A DNA stretch of 44,383 nt from Bacteroidales bacterium (GCA_017615595.1 JAFZZT010000022.1:1-44383); one strand, 5' to 3'; shown: positions 15,637 through 25,482, counted from the stretch's first letter. Program-made: numbers and translations. The notes: generated by a model from the letters alone, not told the origin.

Positions 15637-16424
15637 AAGCCGAAGATAATGGCGATGATACCGACTATGGCGCAATAGAGGGAGAACCAGGCCAGGTTGG
15701 CTTTCTTCACGACGGCGATCATAAAGCGGCAAGCGAGCACGCCACTGACGTATGCGGCGAGAAAGCCACAGAGGATGGCCCCTGCCGACAATCCGCTTTG
15801 TGCGAAGGAGAAATCACCTCCCACCAGGTCGAGGAAAGCCTCTCCGAGGATGGGGATGATGACCATCAAGAAAGAGAACTGGGCAACCTCTTCCTTACGC
15901 ACGCCACACAGAAGGCCGGTGGCGATGGTGGAACCGGAGCGGGACAATCCCGGCAGGACGGCCATCGCCTGCGCACAGCCGATGATAAAAGCACGGCCGA
16001 AGGTGAGCGGCTTGTTCTCTTTGAAACGGACAAAACGGGTGAGCGCCAGCAACAGCGCCGTGACCAGCAACATGCAGCCCACCAGCACCAGTCCCTCGCC
16101 AAACAACGACTCCACCGTATCTTTGAGGAATACGCCCACGATGAGGACTGGAATCATGGAGACCAAAATCTTGCAGATATACTGGGTCTCCTCATTCCAT
16201 TGGAACTTGAAAAATTTGGCAAAAAGGTTGACGATCTCCTTCCAGAAGACTGTCAGCGTGCTCAGGACGGTAGCGGCGTGAACCAGCACCTCAAAGGTGA
16301 CGTTTTCCGCCACGCCCACGCCCGAAATCTCGCGGCCCATGATCAGATGGCCGCTACTGCTGACTGGCAAAAATTCAGTGAGGCCCTGAATGATTCCCAG
16401 TATTAAGGCTTGTAACCAGGTCAT
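15630..16424 (-). CDS. uppP: undecaprenyl-diphosphatase (UppP/BacA)
   Basis: 264 residues, multi-spanning inner-membrane enzyme that dephosphorylates undecaprenyl pyrophosphate to recycle the carrier for peptidoglycan and surface glycans. It has both family signatures: QGLTEFLPVSSSGHL near the N-terminus and LPGLSRSGSTIATGLLCG in the second half. It overlaps DUF3098 by one base (TAATG) and truB by seven, so the operon is translationally coupled. Confidence 0.96.
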   Translation of the reverse strand: MTWLQALILGIIQGLTEFLPVSSSGHLIMGREISGVGVAENVTFEVLVHAATVLSTLTVFWKEIVNLFAKFFKFQWNEETQYICKILVSMIPVLIVGVFLKDTVESLFGEGLVLVGCMLLVTALLLALTRFVRFKENKPLTFGRAFIIGCAQAMAVLPGLSRSGSTIATGLLCGVRKEEVAQFSFLMVIIPILGEAFLDLVGGDFSFAQSGLSAGAILCGFLAAYVSGVLACRFMIAVVKKANLAWFSLYCAIVGIIAIIFGLC

Positions 16425-16714
16425 TATGCTTCAGATTCTGATTTTTTACGAGGATGCCACATGATGGCCACCGCTTCCATGACAATACCCAAAAACATCA
16501 GAATCGGGGAGACCACCAGGCGGCGGGTATTGAAGATTTCACCATCGAAGGTATTCGGATCGGCCACCTGTCCGCCACGGAGCAGGAGGTAGCCCAACAG
16601 CAACAAAACCAATCCCACTGCCATCAAAATGTAGTTGGTGGTCCGGAAAAGAGGCGCCTTGCCTTCCTTATTTTCTTTCTGTTCTAATTTCATATTTCTA
16701 TCGTTATAATTCAA
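16424..16714 (-). CDS. DUF3098 small membrane protein
   Basis: 96 residues: a short polar N-terminus, a first transmembrane helix (ILMAVGLVLLLLGYLLL), a loop with FNTRRLVVSPILMFLG leading into the second helix, and a basic tail. This matches the DUF3098 family, which in Bacteroidota sits between ftsX and uppP exactly as here. Function unknown; likely envelope or division related by context. MKLEQKEN at codon 8 is an alternative start. Confidence 0.88.
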   Translation of the reverse strand: MNYNDRNMKLEQKENKEGKAPLFRTTNYILMAVGLVLLLLGYLLLRGGQVADPNTFDGEIFNTRRLVVSPILMFLGIVMEAVAIMWHPRKKSESEA

Positions 16715-17599
16715 TTACAAATACAAACGCTCATCTTTGATTCGGATGTAACGGTTCACCGACAAAGAGGAGATGATGATGGAGAAAAAGATGCTGAATA
16801 CCAGCACCGCGCCCAGGATGATGGCCACATACGCCATCTGGGAGAAGTCCACCAGATCAGGGATCGCCTTATTGCCAAAGTAGAGCACCAAGGCAATCAA
16901 GATCACGGCGATGATGCCGCCCCAGATACCCTGCACCAGTCCTTTCATCACAAACGGCCTGCGGACAAAGCGCGGGGTGGCACCCACCAGCAACATACTC
17001 TTGATGTTGAAGCGTTGCGCATAGATATTCAGTCTTATATTATTGGCAATCAGGATCATGGATATCAACATAAAGACTCCGCAGATGCCCAGGACAATCC
17101 ATTGTATCTTATGAAAATTATTGCTTAAGGATTTGACAATGACGTCCGGGTAATCCACATCCTGCACGATCTCATTGCGTTTCAGCTCGCGGGAGATCAT
17201 GTTCAGGGAGTCGGTATTGGCATATTCGGGGGAGACGCTAAGCATGATGGACGCGTTGATCGGATTCGTGATGATGTCCGTGTAATTGCTGCCGATAATC
17301 TTCTTGGCGATGGCCGTATTCTCCTCTTTGGAAGAAACGCGGGACGAGGTGATGTAGGGTTTCAGCTTCAGCTGTTGCTCCAGCGCGTTGATGTCCGCCT
17401 CTTTCACATCGCTGTAAAACAAGACTTCCATCTCGATGTTCTGGGACAGGTTGCGGACAAACCGGGTCGTGAAGAAAGCGAAAAAGACGAGCGTGCCAAT
17501 AAAAAACATCGTCAGGGCGATGCTCATCACAGAGCCGAAGGCGGAGAGGCGAAGCCGAGCTTTGGTAATGCTGTCAATGGTATCGGGATAATTTGCCAT
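16715..17599 (-). CDS. ftsX: cell-division permease-like protein FtsX
   Basis: 294 residues: an N-terminal cytoplasmic stub and helix (SVMSIALTMFFIGTLVFFAFF), a periplasmic domain of about 120 residues, and three C-terminal helices with NIKSMLLVGATPRFVRRPF, the FtsX cytoplasmic loop. With FtsE it couples ATP use to activation of peptidoglycan hydrolases at the septum. ftsE is not adjacent, as usual in this phylum. It leads an operon with DUF3098 (no gap), uppP and truB. Confidence 0.93.
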   Translation of the reverse strand: MANYPDTIDSITKARLRLSAFGSVMSIALTMFFIGTLVFFAFFTTRFVRNLSQNIEMEVLFYSDVKEADINALEQQLKLKPYITSSRVSSKEENTAIAKKIIGSNYTDIITNPINASIMLSVSPEYANTDSLNMISRELKRNEIVQDVDYPDVIVKSLSNNFHKIQWIVLGICGVFMLISMILIANNIRLNIYAQRFNIKSMLLVGATPRFVRRPFVMKGLVQGIWGGIIAVILIALVLYFGNKAIPDLVDFSQMAYVAIILGAVLVFSIFFSIIISSLSVNRYIRIKDERLYL

Positions 17600-17617
17600 A
17601 TTGAAAATTTAACGCGG

Positions 17618-17625
17618 CAAAGATA
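17618..17625 (-). promoter_or_regulatory. -7 box (TATCTTTG) for the ftsX operon
   Basis: Minus-strand TATCTTTG, 19 bp before the ftsX start. It lies only 12 bp from the oppositely directed box of the exporter gene. Confidence 0.6.
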
Positions 17626-17637
17626 GACTATTTTTCG

Positions 17638-17645
17638 TAATTTTG
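17638..17645 (+). promoter_or_regulatory. -7 box (TAATTTTG) for the MsbA-like gene
   Basis: TAATTTTG followed by CACCG, 17 bp before the ATG at 17662; predicts a leader of about 10 nt. Confidence 0.6.
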
Positions 17646-17661
17646 CACCGATTTTTTTACG

Positions 17662-19500
17662 ATGAATCTTCTCAAGCGGTTATTGCGATATCTGACGAGC
17701 TACAAAGGTCTTATCATGCTGGTAGTGATGGCGAACTTGCTGTACGCGGTTTTTTCCATCTTCACCCTGTCGATGGTGATTCCTTTCCTGACGGTGCTTT
17801 TTGACCAGGTGACGCCTGTGACGACCCGTCCGGCCTTTGCGCTGACCTCCCGTTTTTTCATCGACACGTTCTACTATTACATGGGACAGGTGGTGGCCGC
17901 GCACGGACCCCATGCGGCCCTGTTCTTCATCGCCGCGGTGATGGTGGTGCTGTCGCTGCTCTCGAACCTCTGTCGCTACCTGAGTTTTTACTGGCTCGCG
18001 CCCATCCGCGCCGGCATCCTGCACGACCTCCGCAACGACCTCTACAGCCGGATTCTGATTCTGCCCCTATCCTTCTATTCCAGATTCAAGAAGGGCGACA
18101 TACTCAGTCGCATGGGCTCTGACGTACTGGAGGTGGAGTGGTCCATCTTCTCATCGCTGCAGTCTTTGTGCCGCGACCCTTTCCTCATCATCGTTTTCGT
18201 CATCACCCTTTTCTCCATCAGCGCCAAGCTGACGCTTATAGCACTGGTCATCTTACCCGCGATAGGCTATCTGCTAGGAGTCATCGGCAAGAAGATCTCC
18301 GCCTCTTCCCTGAAGATGCAGCAACTGTTGGGCAACATCAGCGCTTTGTTTGAGGAAGCTGTCGGCGGGCTGCGTGTCATCCAGGGCTACAATGCCGAAG
18401 AATATGCGGAAGAGAAGTTTGGCAAGCAGAACCATCGTTTCTACCAGCTGCACAAGCGTATCTTCCGTATCAACGAGTTAGGCTCCCCGCTGGTGGAGTT
18501 CCTGTGCATCGTAGCCATTTTGCTCATCACCCTCATCGCCTTGTGGCTGATACCGTCGTTGATGCTGCGCACGAGCGCCCTGTTTCTGCTCTACTTTGTC
18601 GTCTTCGCCCGTCTGATCGTGCCGGCGAAGGCGCTGGTCTCCACCTACTACACCCTGCAGAAGGGCCTCACCGCCGCGCAACGCGTGTACGAGGTCATCG
18701 ATGCCGAAGAGGAGATCGTGGAGTGTGACAATCCTCTGCCGCTCTCTGAACTGCAGCATGAGATCCGTTTCCAAGATGTCTCCTTCTCCTACCATCCCGT
18801 GGATAACGCCGACCAGTGCGATGTGCTGCGCTATCTCAACCTGACCATCCGGAAAGGCGAGACGGTGGCCATCGTGGGTCCCTCGGGAGGCGGCAAGTCC
18901 ACCCTGATGGACCTGCTGTCACGCTTCTACGACCTCACTTACGGAGAGATCCTCCTGGACGGCGTGCCACATCATCGCTATTTCATCCGGGATCTGCGCG
19001 CGCTCTTCGGCGTGGTGTCGCAAGATGTGATCCTCTTCAACGACACGGTATACCAGAACATCGTCATGGGGCACCCCGAAGCGACAGAAGAGCAGGTCGT
19101 GGAGGCTGCGAAGATGGCCCAGGCCCACCACTTCATCTTGGAGCTGGAAGATGGCTACAACACGATACTTGGAGACCGCGGCATGCGGCTTTCAGGTGGC
19201 CAGCGGCAACGCATCAGCATCGCGCGCACGCTCCTGCGCAACCCTCAGGTGCTGGTCCTGGACGAAGCCACCTCCGCGCTCGACAACGAATCTGAATACC
19301 TCTTCCAGGAAGCCCTGGCACCCCTCCTCAAAGAGCGCACCGCCATCATCATCGCCCACAGGCTGAGCACGATACGGCTGGCCGACACAATCTGCTTCCT
19401 GCAAGACGGGACCATCGTGGAACAAGGATCCCACGAGGAACTGATGGCGTGCAAAGGGCATTATTACCAGTTCTACACCACCCAAAAAGGCGAGAACTAA
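17662..19500 (+). CDS. MsbA-like ABC exporter (fused membrane and ATPase domains)
   Basis: 612 residues. The N-terminal half has six hydrophobic segments of a type-1 exporter; the C-terminal ATPase has Walker [10 protein letters not shown] at about 406-414, [16 protein letters not shown] from 510, Walker [13 protein letters not shown] from 530 and the switch [10 protein letters not shown]. It is a homodimer half-transporter. Closest in layout to MsbA-type lipid A-core flippases or multidrug exporters; in this envelope-rich context lipid export is plausible, but the substrate is not proven. Its stop overlaps the convergent mltD-like stop by 4 nt. Confidence 0.9.
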   Translation: MNLLKRLLRYLTSYKGLIMLVVMANLLYAVFSIFTLSMVIPFLTVLFDQVTPVTTRPAFALTSRFFIDTFYYYMGQVVAAHGPHAALFFIAAVMVVLSLLSNLCRYLSFYWLAPIRAGILHDLRNDLYSRILILPLSFYSRFKKGDILSRMGSDVLEVEWSIFSSLQSLCRDPFLIIVFVITLFSISAKLTLIALVILPAIGYLLGVIGKKISASSLKMQQLLGNISALFEEAVGGLRVIQGYNAEEYAEEKFGKQNHRFYQLHKRIFRINELGSPLVEFLCIVAILLITLIALWLIPSLMLRTSALFLLYFVVFARLIVPAKALVSTYYTLQKGLTAAQRVYEVIDAEEEIVECDNPLPLSELQHEIRFQDVSFSYHPVDNADQCDVLRYLNLTIRKGETVAIVGPSGGGKSTLMDLLSRFYDLTYGEILLDGVPHHRYFIRDLRALFGVVSQDVILFNDTVYQNIVMGHPEATEEQVVEAAKMAQAHHFILELEDGYNTILGDRGMRLSGGQRQRISIARTLLRNPQVLVLDEATSALDNESEYLFQEALAPLLKERTAIIIAHRLSTIRLADTICFLQDGTIVEQGSHEELMACKGHYYQFYTTQKGEN

Positions 19501-21098
19501 CGAGGAATCTTGATTTTCTGTCCTACCTGGATGGCGTTCACATTGGAAATCTTATTGTATTTGGCGATCTCGGCAGCGGTCTTGCCGTATTTCCGGCCAA
19601 TAGAAGAGAGCGTGTCTCCCTTCTTGATCACATAGGTGATGTAACCGCCCGTCTGTGTGGAATTGGGCTTGGGCGTCTGCACCGTGGGCGCGGGGGCTTG
19701 TGCGGGTGTCTGCACTGTGTCTTGGGCTGCAACCGATGAGGAGTCTTTGGCAGTGGCGGCATTGTCGCTAACGGCAGGTGTAGGCGCAGGCTTCACAACC
19801 GTGGTGCCCTTCTTGACCAGCAACTTTTGGCCTATCCGAAGATTGGTGCTCCGCAGATGGTTCAACGCTTTGAGGTTGTTGACGGTCGTGCCATATTTGG
19901 CAGCTATCTTCGAGAGCGTCTCTCCCTTCCTGACGGTATGATACTTGTTGGGGGTCACCTGCACAATCTCGCCGTTGGCATTGGCGGTGGCCGTATTCAG
20001 GTTCTTGGTAGGATTGAAGTACTCGTCATAGTGATACTTCTGGATCGTATCCTGGAGCGCGATGAAACGAATGACGTCATGAGGCTGCAGACGCAACGGA
20101 CAACGCACGCCGTTGAAGGCCGGGATGATGGACTTTTTGTATTGCGGGTTCAAAGAGGTAATCTCCTCCATACTGATATTCAAAATGTTAGCTATCTGCT
20201 CAAAATGCAGTTCCTTGCTGACCATGACCGTATCCACATTGAGAGGGATGGTGATGTTGGCCGGCTGGATGCCGTAGAGGTTGTGATAGGTCATCATGTA
20301 GAGCGCCCCGATATAGGCAGGAAAGTAGTTCTGGGTCTCGCGGGGCAGATAAGGGGAGACGCCCCAGAAGTCGGTCTTGCCGCCGGAGCGCTGGATGGCC
20401 TTGCGCACATTCCCGGCGCCGCAGTTGTAGGCGGAGATAGCCAACCCCCAGTCGTTGAAGATGTTGTACAGGTCGCGCAGATGGCGGGCGGCGGCGTCCG
20501 TGGCCTTGTAGGGGTCGCGGCGGTCGTCCACATACGTGTTCACCTCCAGGCCATACAGCTTGCCCGTGCCATACATGAACTGCCAGATGCCCGTGGCGCC
20601 GGCAGGAGAGACCGCCAACGGGTTCAACGCCGACTCGATGATCGTGATATACACCAACTCCTCCGGCACATCATACTTGTCGAAGATCTCTTTCATCCAA
20701 GGATAGTAATACTGCGCCAACCCCAAGATGACAGAGGAGGAGCGCTTTCTCTGAACAGAATACAACTCTATGAACCGTTTCACGCGGTCGTTGTAAGCCA
20801 AGGGCACCGCCGTGACGATCTTGGACAACCGTTTGAAAATCAACGAGTCGTTATTATCATACACCGTAGTATCATCATGCAGTTTGGAGAGTACGGATTT
20901 GCCTGCATGCAACTCCTTTTGGACATACCAGAGGGACATCATCGAATCCATTTTTCTAACTTCTTCGTTGACGACCACATAAAGACCCGTGGTGTCGTCA
21001 GTAGCAGGACGCGGGACGCTGACAATGGTATTTTGGGCACAAACCGAGGTTAGTGTACTAAAAAGAATAGCCAAGACAAATAGGTGACAATATCTCAT
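19497..21098 (-). CDS. membrane-bound lytic murein transglycosylase (MltD-like) with two LysM domains
   Basis: 533 residues from the ATG at 21098, where [13 protein letters not shown] begins a signal peptide ending SVCAQ; the frame extends upstream to 21161 without support. An SLT domain follows, with catalytic Glu155 in [15 protein letters not shown] (168-176) and [12 protein letters not shown]. Two C-terminal LysM domains ([18 protein letters not shown] and [17 protein letters not shown]) are joined by a Pro/Thr/Ala-rich linker. It cleaves glycan strands to 1,6-anhydro products in the periplasm. Single gene. Confidence 0.94.
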   Translation of the reverse strand: MRYCHLFVLAILFSTLTSVCAQNTIVSVPRPATDDTTGLYVVVNEEVRKMDSMMSLWYVQKELHAGKSVLSKLHDDTTVYDNNDSLIFKRLSKIVTAVPLAYNDRVKRFIELYSVQRKRSSSVILGLAQYYYPWMKEIFDKYDVPEELVYITIIESALNPLAVSPAGATGIWQFMYGTGKLYGLEVNTYVDDRRDPYKATDAAARHLRDLYNIFNDWGLAISAYNCGAGNVRKAIQRSGGKTDFWGVSPYLPRETQNYFPAYIGALYMMTYHNLYGIQPANITIPLNVDTVMVSKELHFEQIANILNISMEEITSLNPQYKKSIIPAFNGVRCPLRLQPHDVIRFIALQDTIQKYHYDEYFNPTKNLNTATANANGEIVQVTPNKYHTVRKGETLSKIAAKYGTTVNNLKALNHLRSTNLRIGQKLLVKKGTTVVKPAPTPAVSDNAATAKDSSSVAAQDTVQTPAQAPAPTVQTPKPNSTQTGGYITYVIKKGDTLSSIGRKYGKTAAEIAKYNKISNVNAIQVGQKIKIPR

Positions 21099-21213
21099 AG
21101 GTTTTTCGTTAGCTGTTAATAAAAAAGCTTTTTCAGAAGTGGAAACAAGCCCAGTCTTCATAGGTTGGTGGCGGACACACTATTGGGCAGCCGATGTACA
21201 AACTGAAAAAAAC

Positions 21214-22758
21214 TTATTTTATTGTATAATCGTTCCATTTTATTTCTCTTCCATCTTTAAACAATGTGGTGAGCAGGGTGTGACCTTCATCATCGAAGAA
21301 AGTCCATTGACCATCCTGCAATCCTTTATTGTATTTTCCCAAGGTCTTGACGGCGCCATTCTCCCAATAGGCGGTATATTTGCCATCGCGGACATCTTGG
21401 TCATAGCGAATTTCAAAAGCGACATGGTCTTTGTCGAAGGTGGTGATCCACAGACCCTCCTTCTTGCCGCCGTCGTATTTACCTGTCTCTTCGGAGGTTC
21501 CGTTGCGATACAGCCACTCCCCTTCTTCATAGCCAGCCACATACTCCCCCTTCACGAAGGGCACGCCTTGTTCATCGTATTCGGCATAATAGCCGTCCAG
21601 CTCGCCATCATCATAATGGGCAATAGTCATGGTGTCACCCGTGGGGTAGAACCACACCCACTCGCCGTCCTTGCGGCCCTTGGCGCTATAGGCTCCGGTG
21701 ATCTCCACGGTCTGATCGGGGAAATAGAACTTCCAGTTGCCGACGGTCTTGGAGTCTTTATATTTGCCTTTGGAGCGCAGTTCTCCGGTCGGGTAATACT
21801 CTTTCCAGATGCCTTGTCGCAGGCCGTTCTCGTCTGTGATGCCCTCATAGCGCATCCAGCCGTCCTCATAGAGATAGCCTTTAATGATTTTGCCGGTGGT
21901 GTCGTATTCGCGGCGCACCCCGTCTGGCACGTTGCGGCAGTAAGAGGCCTCCACCGCCACCTTGCCATTGGGATGGAACGACACACGCTTGTCCATCTGC
22001 TTGGTCTCCTTGGCATCGACCACCAGCACGCCATGGTCATATTTCTCCACATAGAGGAAATCGCCGGCCGCGTCATAGTATTTGAAGAAGCCGTGCTTGT
22101 TATCGTTGAGGTAGCTGCCTTCCGCCCGCATGTTGCCATTGGGCCAGAAGAGCTTCCAGTTTCCCTGTTTCAGGCCTTGCTTGTCGGTACGGTTGATGCG
22201 CTCGCGGCGGCTCTGGACGCCCCGGTAATACTTGGTGACGGCGATCACCAGTCCCGTGTCATTATACTCTTTGGCCAGTCCGTGGGGTTTGCCGTTCTCA
22301 TAGGGAACGCTCATTTTCAGCCACCCGTGCGTGTCGTAGGTGAGCACCTGTCCGATGATGGTGTCCGCGTGCCATTGGGAGACGGCATACTCATCGGCCC
22401 TGTACACTATCTGCTCGCCCTCTTTGAGGCCCTGACGATAGTGGGTGGTCATCACCTTTTTGCCATCGTCATTGTAAAAAGTCCAGAGGCTGTCCAGGAG
22501 AAAATTGCGGCGATTGCCTTCCGAAATCAGCACGCCGGCTGTATTGTACGACTTCCACCACCCTTCCGGCTTGCCATCCACGAGCTGGCCCTCGCTAGAC
22601 TTCTCACCGGTAGGATAATAGAAAATGACATGTCCGTCTGTGGGTATCGTATCTTGAGCATGGGTATAGGGGATGATGCCGACCAGCCATAGCGCCAGCA
22701 GCAGCACCCTGTCAAGAATCCGGGTTTTTGTCCGTGTCTTCCATAGAATCTCACACAT
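21214..22758 (-). CDS. exported MORN-repeat (MORN_2/YwqK-like) protein
   Basis: 514 residues from the ATG at 22758. An earlier in-frame ATG at 22779 lies upstream of the -7 box at 22768-22775, so it is unlikely. A hydrophobic segment (LLLALWLVGIIPYTHAQ) acts as signal peptide. The rest is more than ten MORN_2-type repeats of the form GxxxGxWxxYYPxGxxxxxGxY, e.g. RQGIWKEYYPTGELRSKGKY. Such proteins are often labelled antitoxin YwqK, but no toxin is near and repeats alone do not show that role. Probably a secreted or periplasmic beta scaffold; function unknown. Confidence 0.85.
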   Translation of the reverse strand: MCEILWKTRTKTRILDRVLLLALWLVGIIPYTHAQDTIPTDGHVIFYYPTGEKSSEGQLVDGKPEGWWKSYNTAGVLISEGNRRNFLLDSLWTFYNDDGKKVMTTHYRQGLKEGEQIVYRADEYAVSQWHADTIIGQVLTYDTHGWLKMSVPYENGKPHGLAKEYNDTGLVIAVTKYYRGVQSRRERINRTDKQGLKQGNWKLFWPNGNMRAEGSYLNDNKHGFFKYYDAAGDFLYVEKYDHGVLVVDAKETKQMDKRVSFHPNGKVAVEASYCRNVPDGVRREYDTTGKIIKGYLYEDGWMRYEGITDENGLRQGIWKEYYPTGELRSKGKYKDSKTVGNWKFYFPDQTVEITGAYSAKGRKDGEWVWFYPTGDTMTIAHYDDGELDGYYAEYDEQGVPFVKGEYVAGYEEGEWLYRNGTSEETGKYDGGKKEGLWITTFDKDHVAFEIRYDQDVRDGKYTAYWENGAVKTLGKYNKGLQDGQWTFFDDEGHTLLTTLFKDGREIKWNDYTIK

Positions 22759-22767
22759 ACGAGGCGG

Positions 22768-22775
22768 CAAATATA
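22768..22775 (-). promoter_or_regulatory. -7 box (TATATTTG) for the MORN gene
   Basis: Minus-strand TATATTTG, 9 bp before the ATG at 22758, predicting a leader of only a few nucleotides. It decides against the ATG at 22779. Confidence 0.5.
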
Positions 22776-22809
22776 GCATTTTTCTGCGAGACAGCCGCCG
22801 TTAAATCAA

Positions 22810-22843
22810 AGAGGGCCTTGACAGCCAAGCGTCAAAGCCCTCT
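22810..22843 (-). terminator. terminator of the 149-aa lipoprotein gene
   Basis: On the minus strand AGAGGGCTTTGAC pairs with GTCAAGGCCCTCT (13 bp, one G-U) around an 8-nt loop, followed by TTTGATTT. It begins 25 bp after the stop at 22869. Confidence 0.8.
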
Positions 22844-22868
22844 CTGGAAAGTCTGAAAAACGGCTCTG

Positions 22869-23318
22869 CTATTTGCTTCCGTTGAACTCGATGATCTTGA
22901 TGTAAGAATTCAGCAAGTCGTTCAGCAGCGCCACTTTGTACTGGATAATCAGGTTGAGATTATTGCCGTCAACGGTAGCAATGACCTCAATATTCTGAAT
23001 CTGTTCAGAAGCGGTATTGATGTAATTGTTGGCACCTGCGATGGAGTTGAGAATCGTGGTCATATACTCCACATTGTCGCTGTTAGCCTTATAGACGCCA
23101 GGGGTATAATAGTCCAGCGGAAGGCAGGCATACAGAAGCAATCCATTGGTGGACAGGGGGTTTTGCGTCAATCTCACGCTACCATCCTTGGTAGTGTTGC
23201 TGGATATGAACTTGAAAGTGCCGAGGTATTTGCCGGCATACTGGGCAGCTTCATTGGTCGTACAGGCAGCAAAACCGAGAATCATCAATACGATTAAGGG
23301 GAATAATGTCTTTTTCAT
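22869..23318 (-). CDS. small predicted lipoprotein, unknown function
   Basis: 149 residues from the ATG at 23318. The frame extends to 23435, but MKKTLFPLIVLMILGFAAC is a clear lipoprotein signal (Cys19) and the promoter box is at 23361-23368. The mature part (YAGKYLGTFKF ... NNLNLIIQYKVALLNDLLNSYIKI) looks like a small beta domain of the type seen in DUF4840-like Bacteroidales lipoproteins; that link is only a suggestion. Flanked by its own promoter and terminator, so monocistronic. Confidence 0.78.
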   Translation of the reverse strand: MKKTLFPLIVLMILGFAACTTNEAAQYAGKYLGTFKFISSNTTKDGSVRLTQNPLSTNGLLLYACLPLDYYTPGVYKANSDNVEYMTTILNSIAGANNYINTASEQIQNIEVIATVDGNNLNLIIQYKVALLNDLLNSYIKIIEFNGSK

Positions 23319-23360
23319 TGTTTGGGATTTATTGAATATGTTATGATAAATTACAGATGG

Positions 23361-23368
23361 CAAAAGTA
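23361..23368 (-). promoter_or_regulatory. -7 box (TACTTTTG) for the small lipoprotein
   Basis: Minus-strand TACTTTTG matches TAnnTTTG, 42 bp before the ATG at 23318. A minus-strand TTTG at 23390-23393 is 21 bp upstream, a fair -33 element. Confidence 0.6.
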
Positions 23369-23380
23369 AAAAAAATATTG

Positions 23381-23410
23381 TTTGTCGGGCAAAAAAAACT
23401 CTTACCTTTG
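23381..23410 (+). promoter_or_regulatory. promoter of the symporter-like gene (TTTG-18-TACCTTTG)
   Basis: TTTG at 23381-23384 and TACCTTTG at 23403-23410 are 18 bp apart, a complete Bacteroidota-type promoter, 23 bp before the ATG at 23434. It interleaves with the divergent promoter of the lipoprotein gene. Confidence 0.65.
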
Positions 23411-23433
23411 CCGCCCGAAAAACGACCGCCGTC

Positions 23434-24378
23434 ATGCTGATGAAAATAAGGAGTTATGTGTTGCCTGCCGCTATCCTGCTGGGACTGCTGCTGCATAAGC
23501 TGTGGGCCACGATCGCTTTCCTGGCCCCCTATTTCATCTTCGTCATCCTGCTGCTCAACTTCGTGGCGGTGGATCTCCGCAAGCTGCACTTCTCCCGCCT
23601 GCAATGGTGGATTCTGGCTTTCCAGGTGGTGGTGAGCATCGGCTCTTACTATCTCGTCAGCATATTGACACACAACGCCTTGCTGGCACAGGGCATCCTC
23701 ATCGGCATCCTCTGTCCTGTGGCCTCCTCCGTGGTGGTCATCGCCTGTCTGCTGGGTGCCGACCGCCAGACGGTGACGGCCTACACGGTCATCGGCAACC
23801 TGGCCATTGCCATCGCGGCGCCGCTCTATTTCTCCTTCATCGGGGTCCATCAGGAGATGGGTGTCTGGGCCTCTTTCTGGCTCATCCTCAAGCGCGTGGG
23901 CCCGACCATCGGTCTGCCCTTTTTTGTGGCCCTGTTGCTGCAGCTCTGCTGGCCCCGCGCCAACGACGCCCTCGCCCGCCTCAAAGACTACACCTTCTAT
24001 ATCTGGGCCTTTCTGCTCACACTCACCTTGGGCCAAACCATCGACTTCATCTTCCTCCACGGGGAAGGCAATGGTCTCAACATCCTGTGGTTAGGCATCG
24101 CCTCGGTGACAATCTGCGCCATCCAGTTCGGGGTGGGCAAGTGGATTGGCCGGCACTACGGCGACAGCATCGCGGGGGCTCAGATGTTAGGACAGAAAAA
24201 CACCGCCATGGGTATCTGGATGGCCAACACCTATCTGATACCGTTGGCTTCGGTCTTTTTAGCTTTCTATTCTATCTGGCAAAATATCTTCAATAGCTGG
24301 CGGATCTGGCGTCACGACCATCAGATGCCTACTTCTGCGCCATCTTCAGCAACACAATCGTCACCGCCAGAAAGATAA
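23434..24378 (+). CDS. bile acid:sodium symporter (BASS/SBF)-like membrane carrier
   Basis: 314 residues with about nine to ten hydrophobic helices. Features that fit the BASS/SBF-like fold are the GILIGILCPVASSVVVIACLLGADRQTVTAYTVIGN stretch in the first half and the GQKNTAMGIWMANTYLIP crossover motif in the second. The family uses Na+ to import organic anions, but many bacterial members have unknown substrates. The last 50 bp overlap the 3' end of the lptG-like gene on the other strand; the Ser/Pro-rich tail is coded there. Confidence 0.85.
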   Translation: MLMKIRSYVLPAAILLGLLLHKLWATIAFLAPYFIFVILLLNFVAVDLRKLHFSRLQWWILAFQVVVSIGSYYLVSILTHNALLAQGILIGILCPVASSVVVIACLLGADRQTVTAYTVIGNLAIAIAAPLYFSFIGVHQEMGVWASFWLILKRVGPTIGLPFFVALLLQLCWPRANDALARLKDYTFYIWAFLLTLTLGQTIDFIFLHGEGNGLNILWLGIASVTICAIQFGVGKWIGRHYGDSIAGAQMLGQKNTAMGIWMANTYLIPLASVFLAFYSIWQNIFNSWRIWRHDHQMPTSAPSSATQSSPPER

Positions 24379-25459
24379 TGTTGGGAATCCAGGTGCCCAA
24401 CACCGGGGGCAGGCCGCCCGACACGGAGAAGACGGTGGATACCTGCTGGAGGAAGATGAAGGTGAAGGCCAATCCCATGCCTATGAAGATGTGCACGCCC
24501 ACACCGCGGGCATTCTTGCGCGAGGAGACGCTCACCCCCAGGAAGGTCATAATGATGATGCCCAACGGGTTGGAGACACGCTTGTGCGCCTCTATCTGAT
24601 AGCTGGCCACCAGGTTGGAACCCCGCCGTTTCTCTTCCCGGATGAACTGACGCAGCTCCTTGTATGGCATGGTCTCACTATAGAAGACATCCTGACTGAA
24701 ATTCACCGGCAACACATTGAAGGTGGTATCCAGATAATCACCGGTGGTCACATATTCCACCCCATCGACAATCTGGCGGCGCACATATTTGTGCAACAAC
24801 CAATGACCTGTATTTTCATCATAGCGCATCGTCTGGGCCGTAATCTTGTCCACCACCTGATTCTGACTAAAGGCCTCGTAGGTCGCGAAGTAGCCTTGGT
24901 CCTGACGCCGGTCCCAACGCTCCACAAAGATATAGCTGTGGCTGTCGTTCTTCACATGGATATTGGTGGTGGAGATGGCCGCCCGACCGAAATAGGCATA
25001 TTTGAACTCATTGAGCCGGGCGTTGGTGTGCGGCACCACCAGGTTGGCTAACAACAACGACACCAGCATGATGATGATGGATCCCACCAGGTAGGGTCGC
25101 AAAAACCGTTGGAAAGAGATGCCATTGCCCAGGATGGAGATGATCTCGTTGTGGGAAGACAGCTTGGAGGTGAACCAAATGACGCTGATGAAGGTGAACA
25201 ACGGGATGAAGAGGTTGATGAAATAGGGGATGAAGTTGAAATAGTAGCCCGTGATGATCTGCCCCACGGGAACCCCTTTGTCCATGAACCGCTGGATATT
25301 CTCCGACAGGTCGAAGATGACGACTATGGTCATCAGCAGGGCGATAGCATAAACCACCGAGCCGAGAAATTTCCTCAGCAGGTAGGAATCCAGGATCTTC
25401 CACCCTGTCGCCTCGCGGAAGAACTCCAAAAATCTATGCCATTGTTCCCTTATCTTCAT
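24329..25459 (-). CDS. LptF/LptG-family (YjgP/YjgQ) lipopolysaccharide transport permease
   Basis: 376 residues. N-terminal DSYLLRKFLGSVVYAIALLMTIVVIFDLSENI and two further helices, a central periplasmic beta-jellyroll of about 170 residues, and C-terminal helices with HKRVSNPLGIIIMTFLGVSVSS, the coupling-helix region, are typical of YjgP/YjgQ permeases. With LptB it extracts LPS from the inner membrane. Which paralog (F or G) is not certain; the partner is not in the window. It lies 23 bp after the peptidase gene and may share its promoter. Confidence 0.92.
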   Translation of the reverse strand: MKIREQWHRFLEFFREATGWKILDSYLLRKFLGSVVYAIALLMTIVVIFDLSENIQRFMDKGVPVGQIITGYYFNFIPYFINLFIPLFTFISVIWFTSKLSSHNEIISILGNGISFQRFLRPYLVGSIIIMLVSLLLANLVVPHTNARLNEFKYAYFGRAAISTTNIHVKNDSHSYIFVERWDRRQDQGYFATYEAFSQNQVVDKITAQTMRYDENTGHWLLHKYVRRQIVDGVEYVTTGDYLDTTFNVLPVNFSQDVFYSETMPYKELRQFIREEKRRGSNLVASYQIEAHKRVSNPLGIIIMTFLGVSVSSRKNARGVGVHIFIGMGLAFTFIFLQQVSTVFSVSGGLPPVLGTWIPNIIFLAVTIVLLKMAQK

Positions 25460-25482
25460 AGCTCAACAATCAAAGTTCAATA

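Noticed and set aside
19827-21053. 408-aa open frame antisense to the MltD-like gene
   Set aside because: Shadow frame; the SLT and LysM domains define the real gene.
21139-22692. 517-aa open frame antisense to the MORN-repeat gene
   Set aside because: The repetitive composition of the real gene keeps the reverse frame open; no start signal or family resemblance.
21214-22758. Toxin-antitoxin system based on the YwqK-like name
   Set aside because: No toxin gene is adjacent and MORN_2 repeats occur in many unrelated exported proteins.
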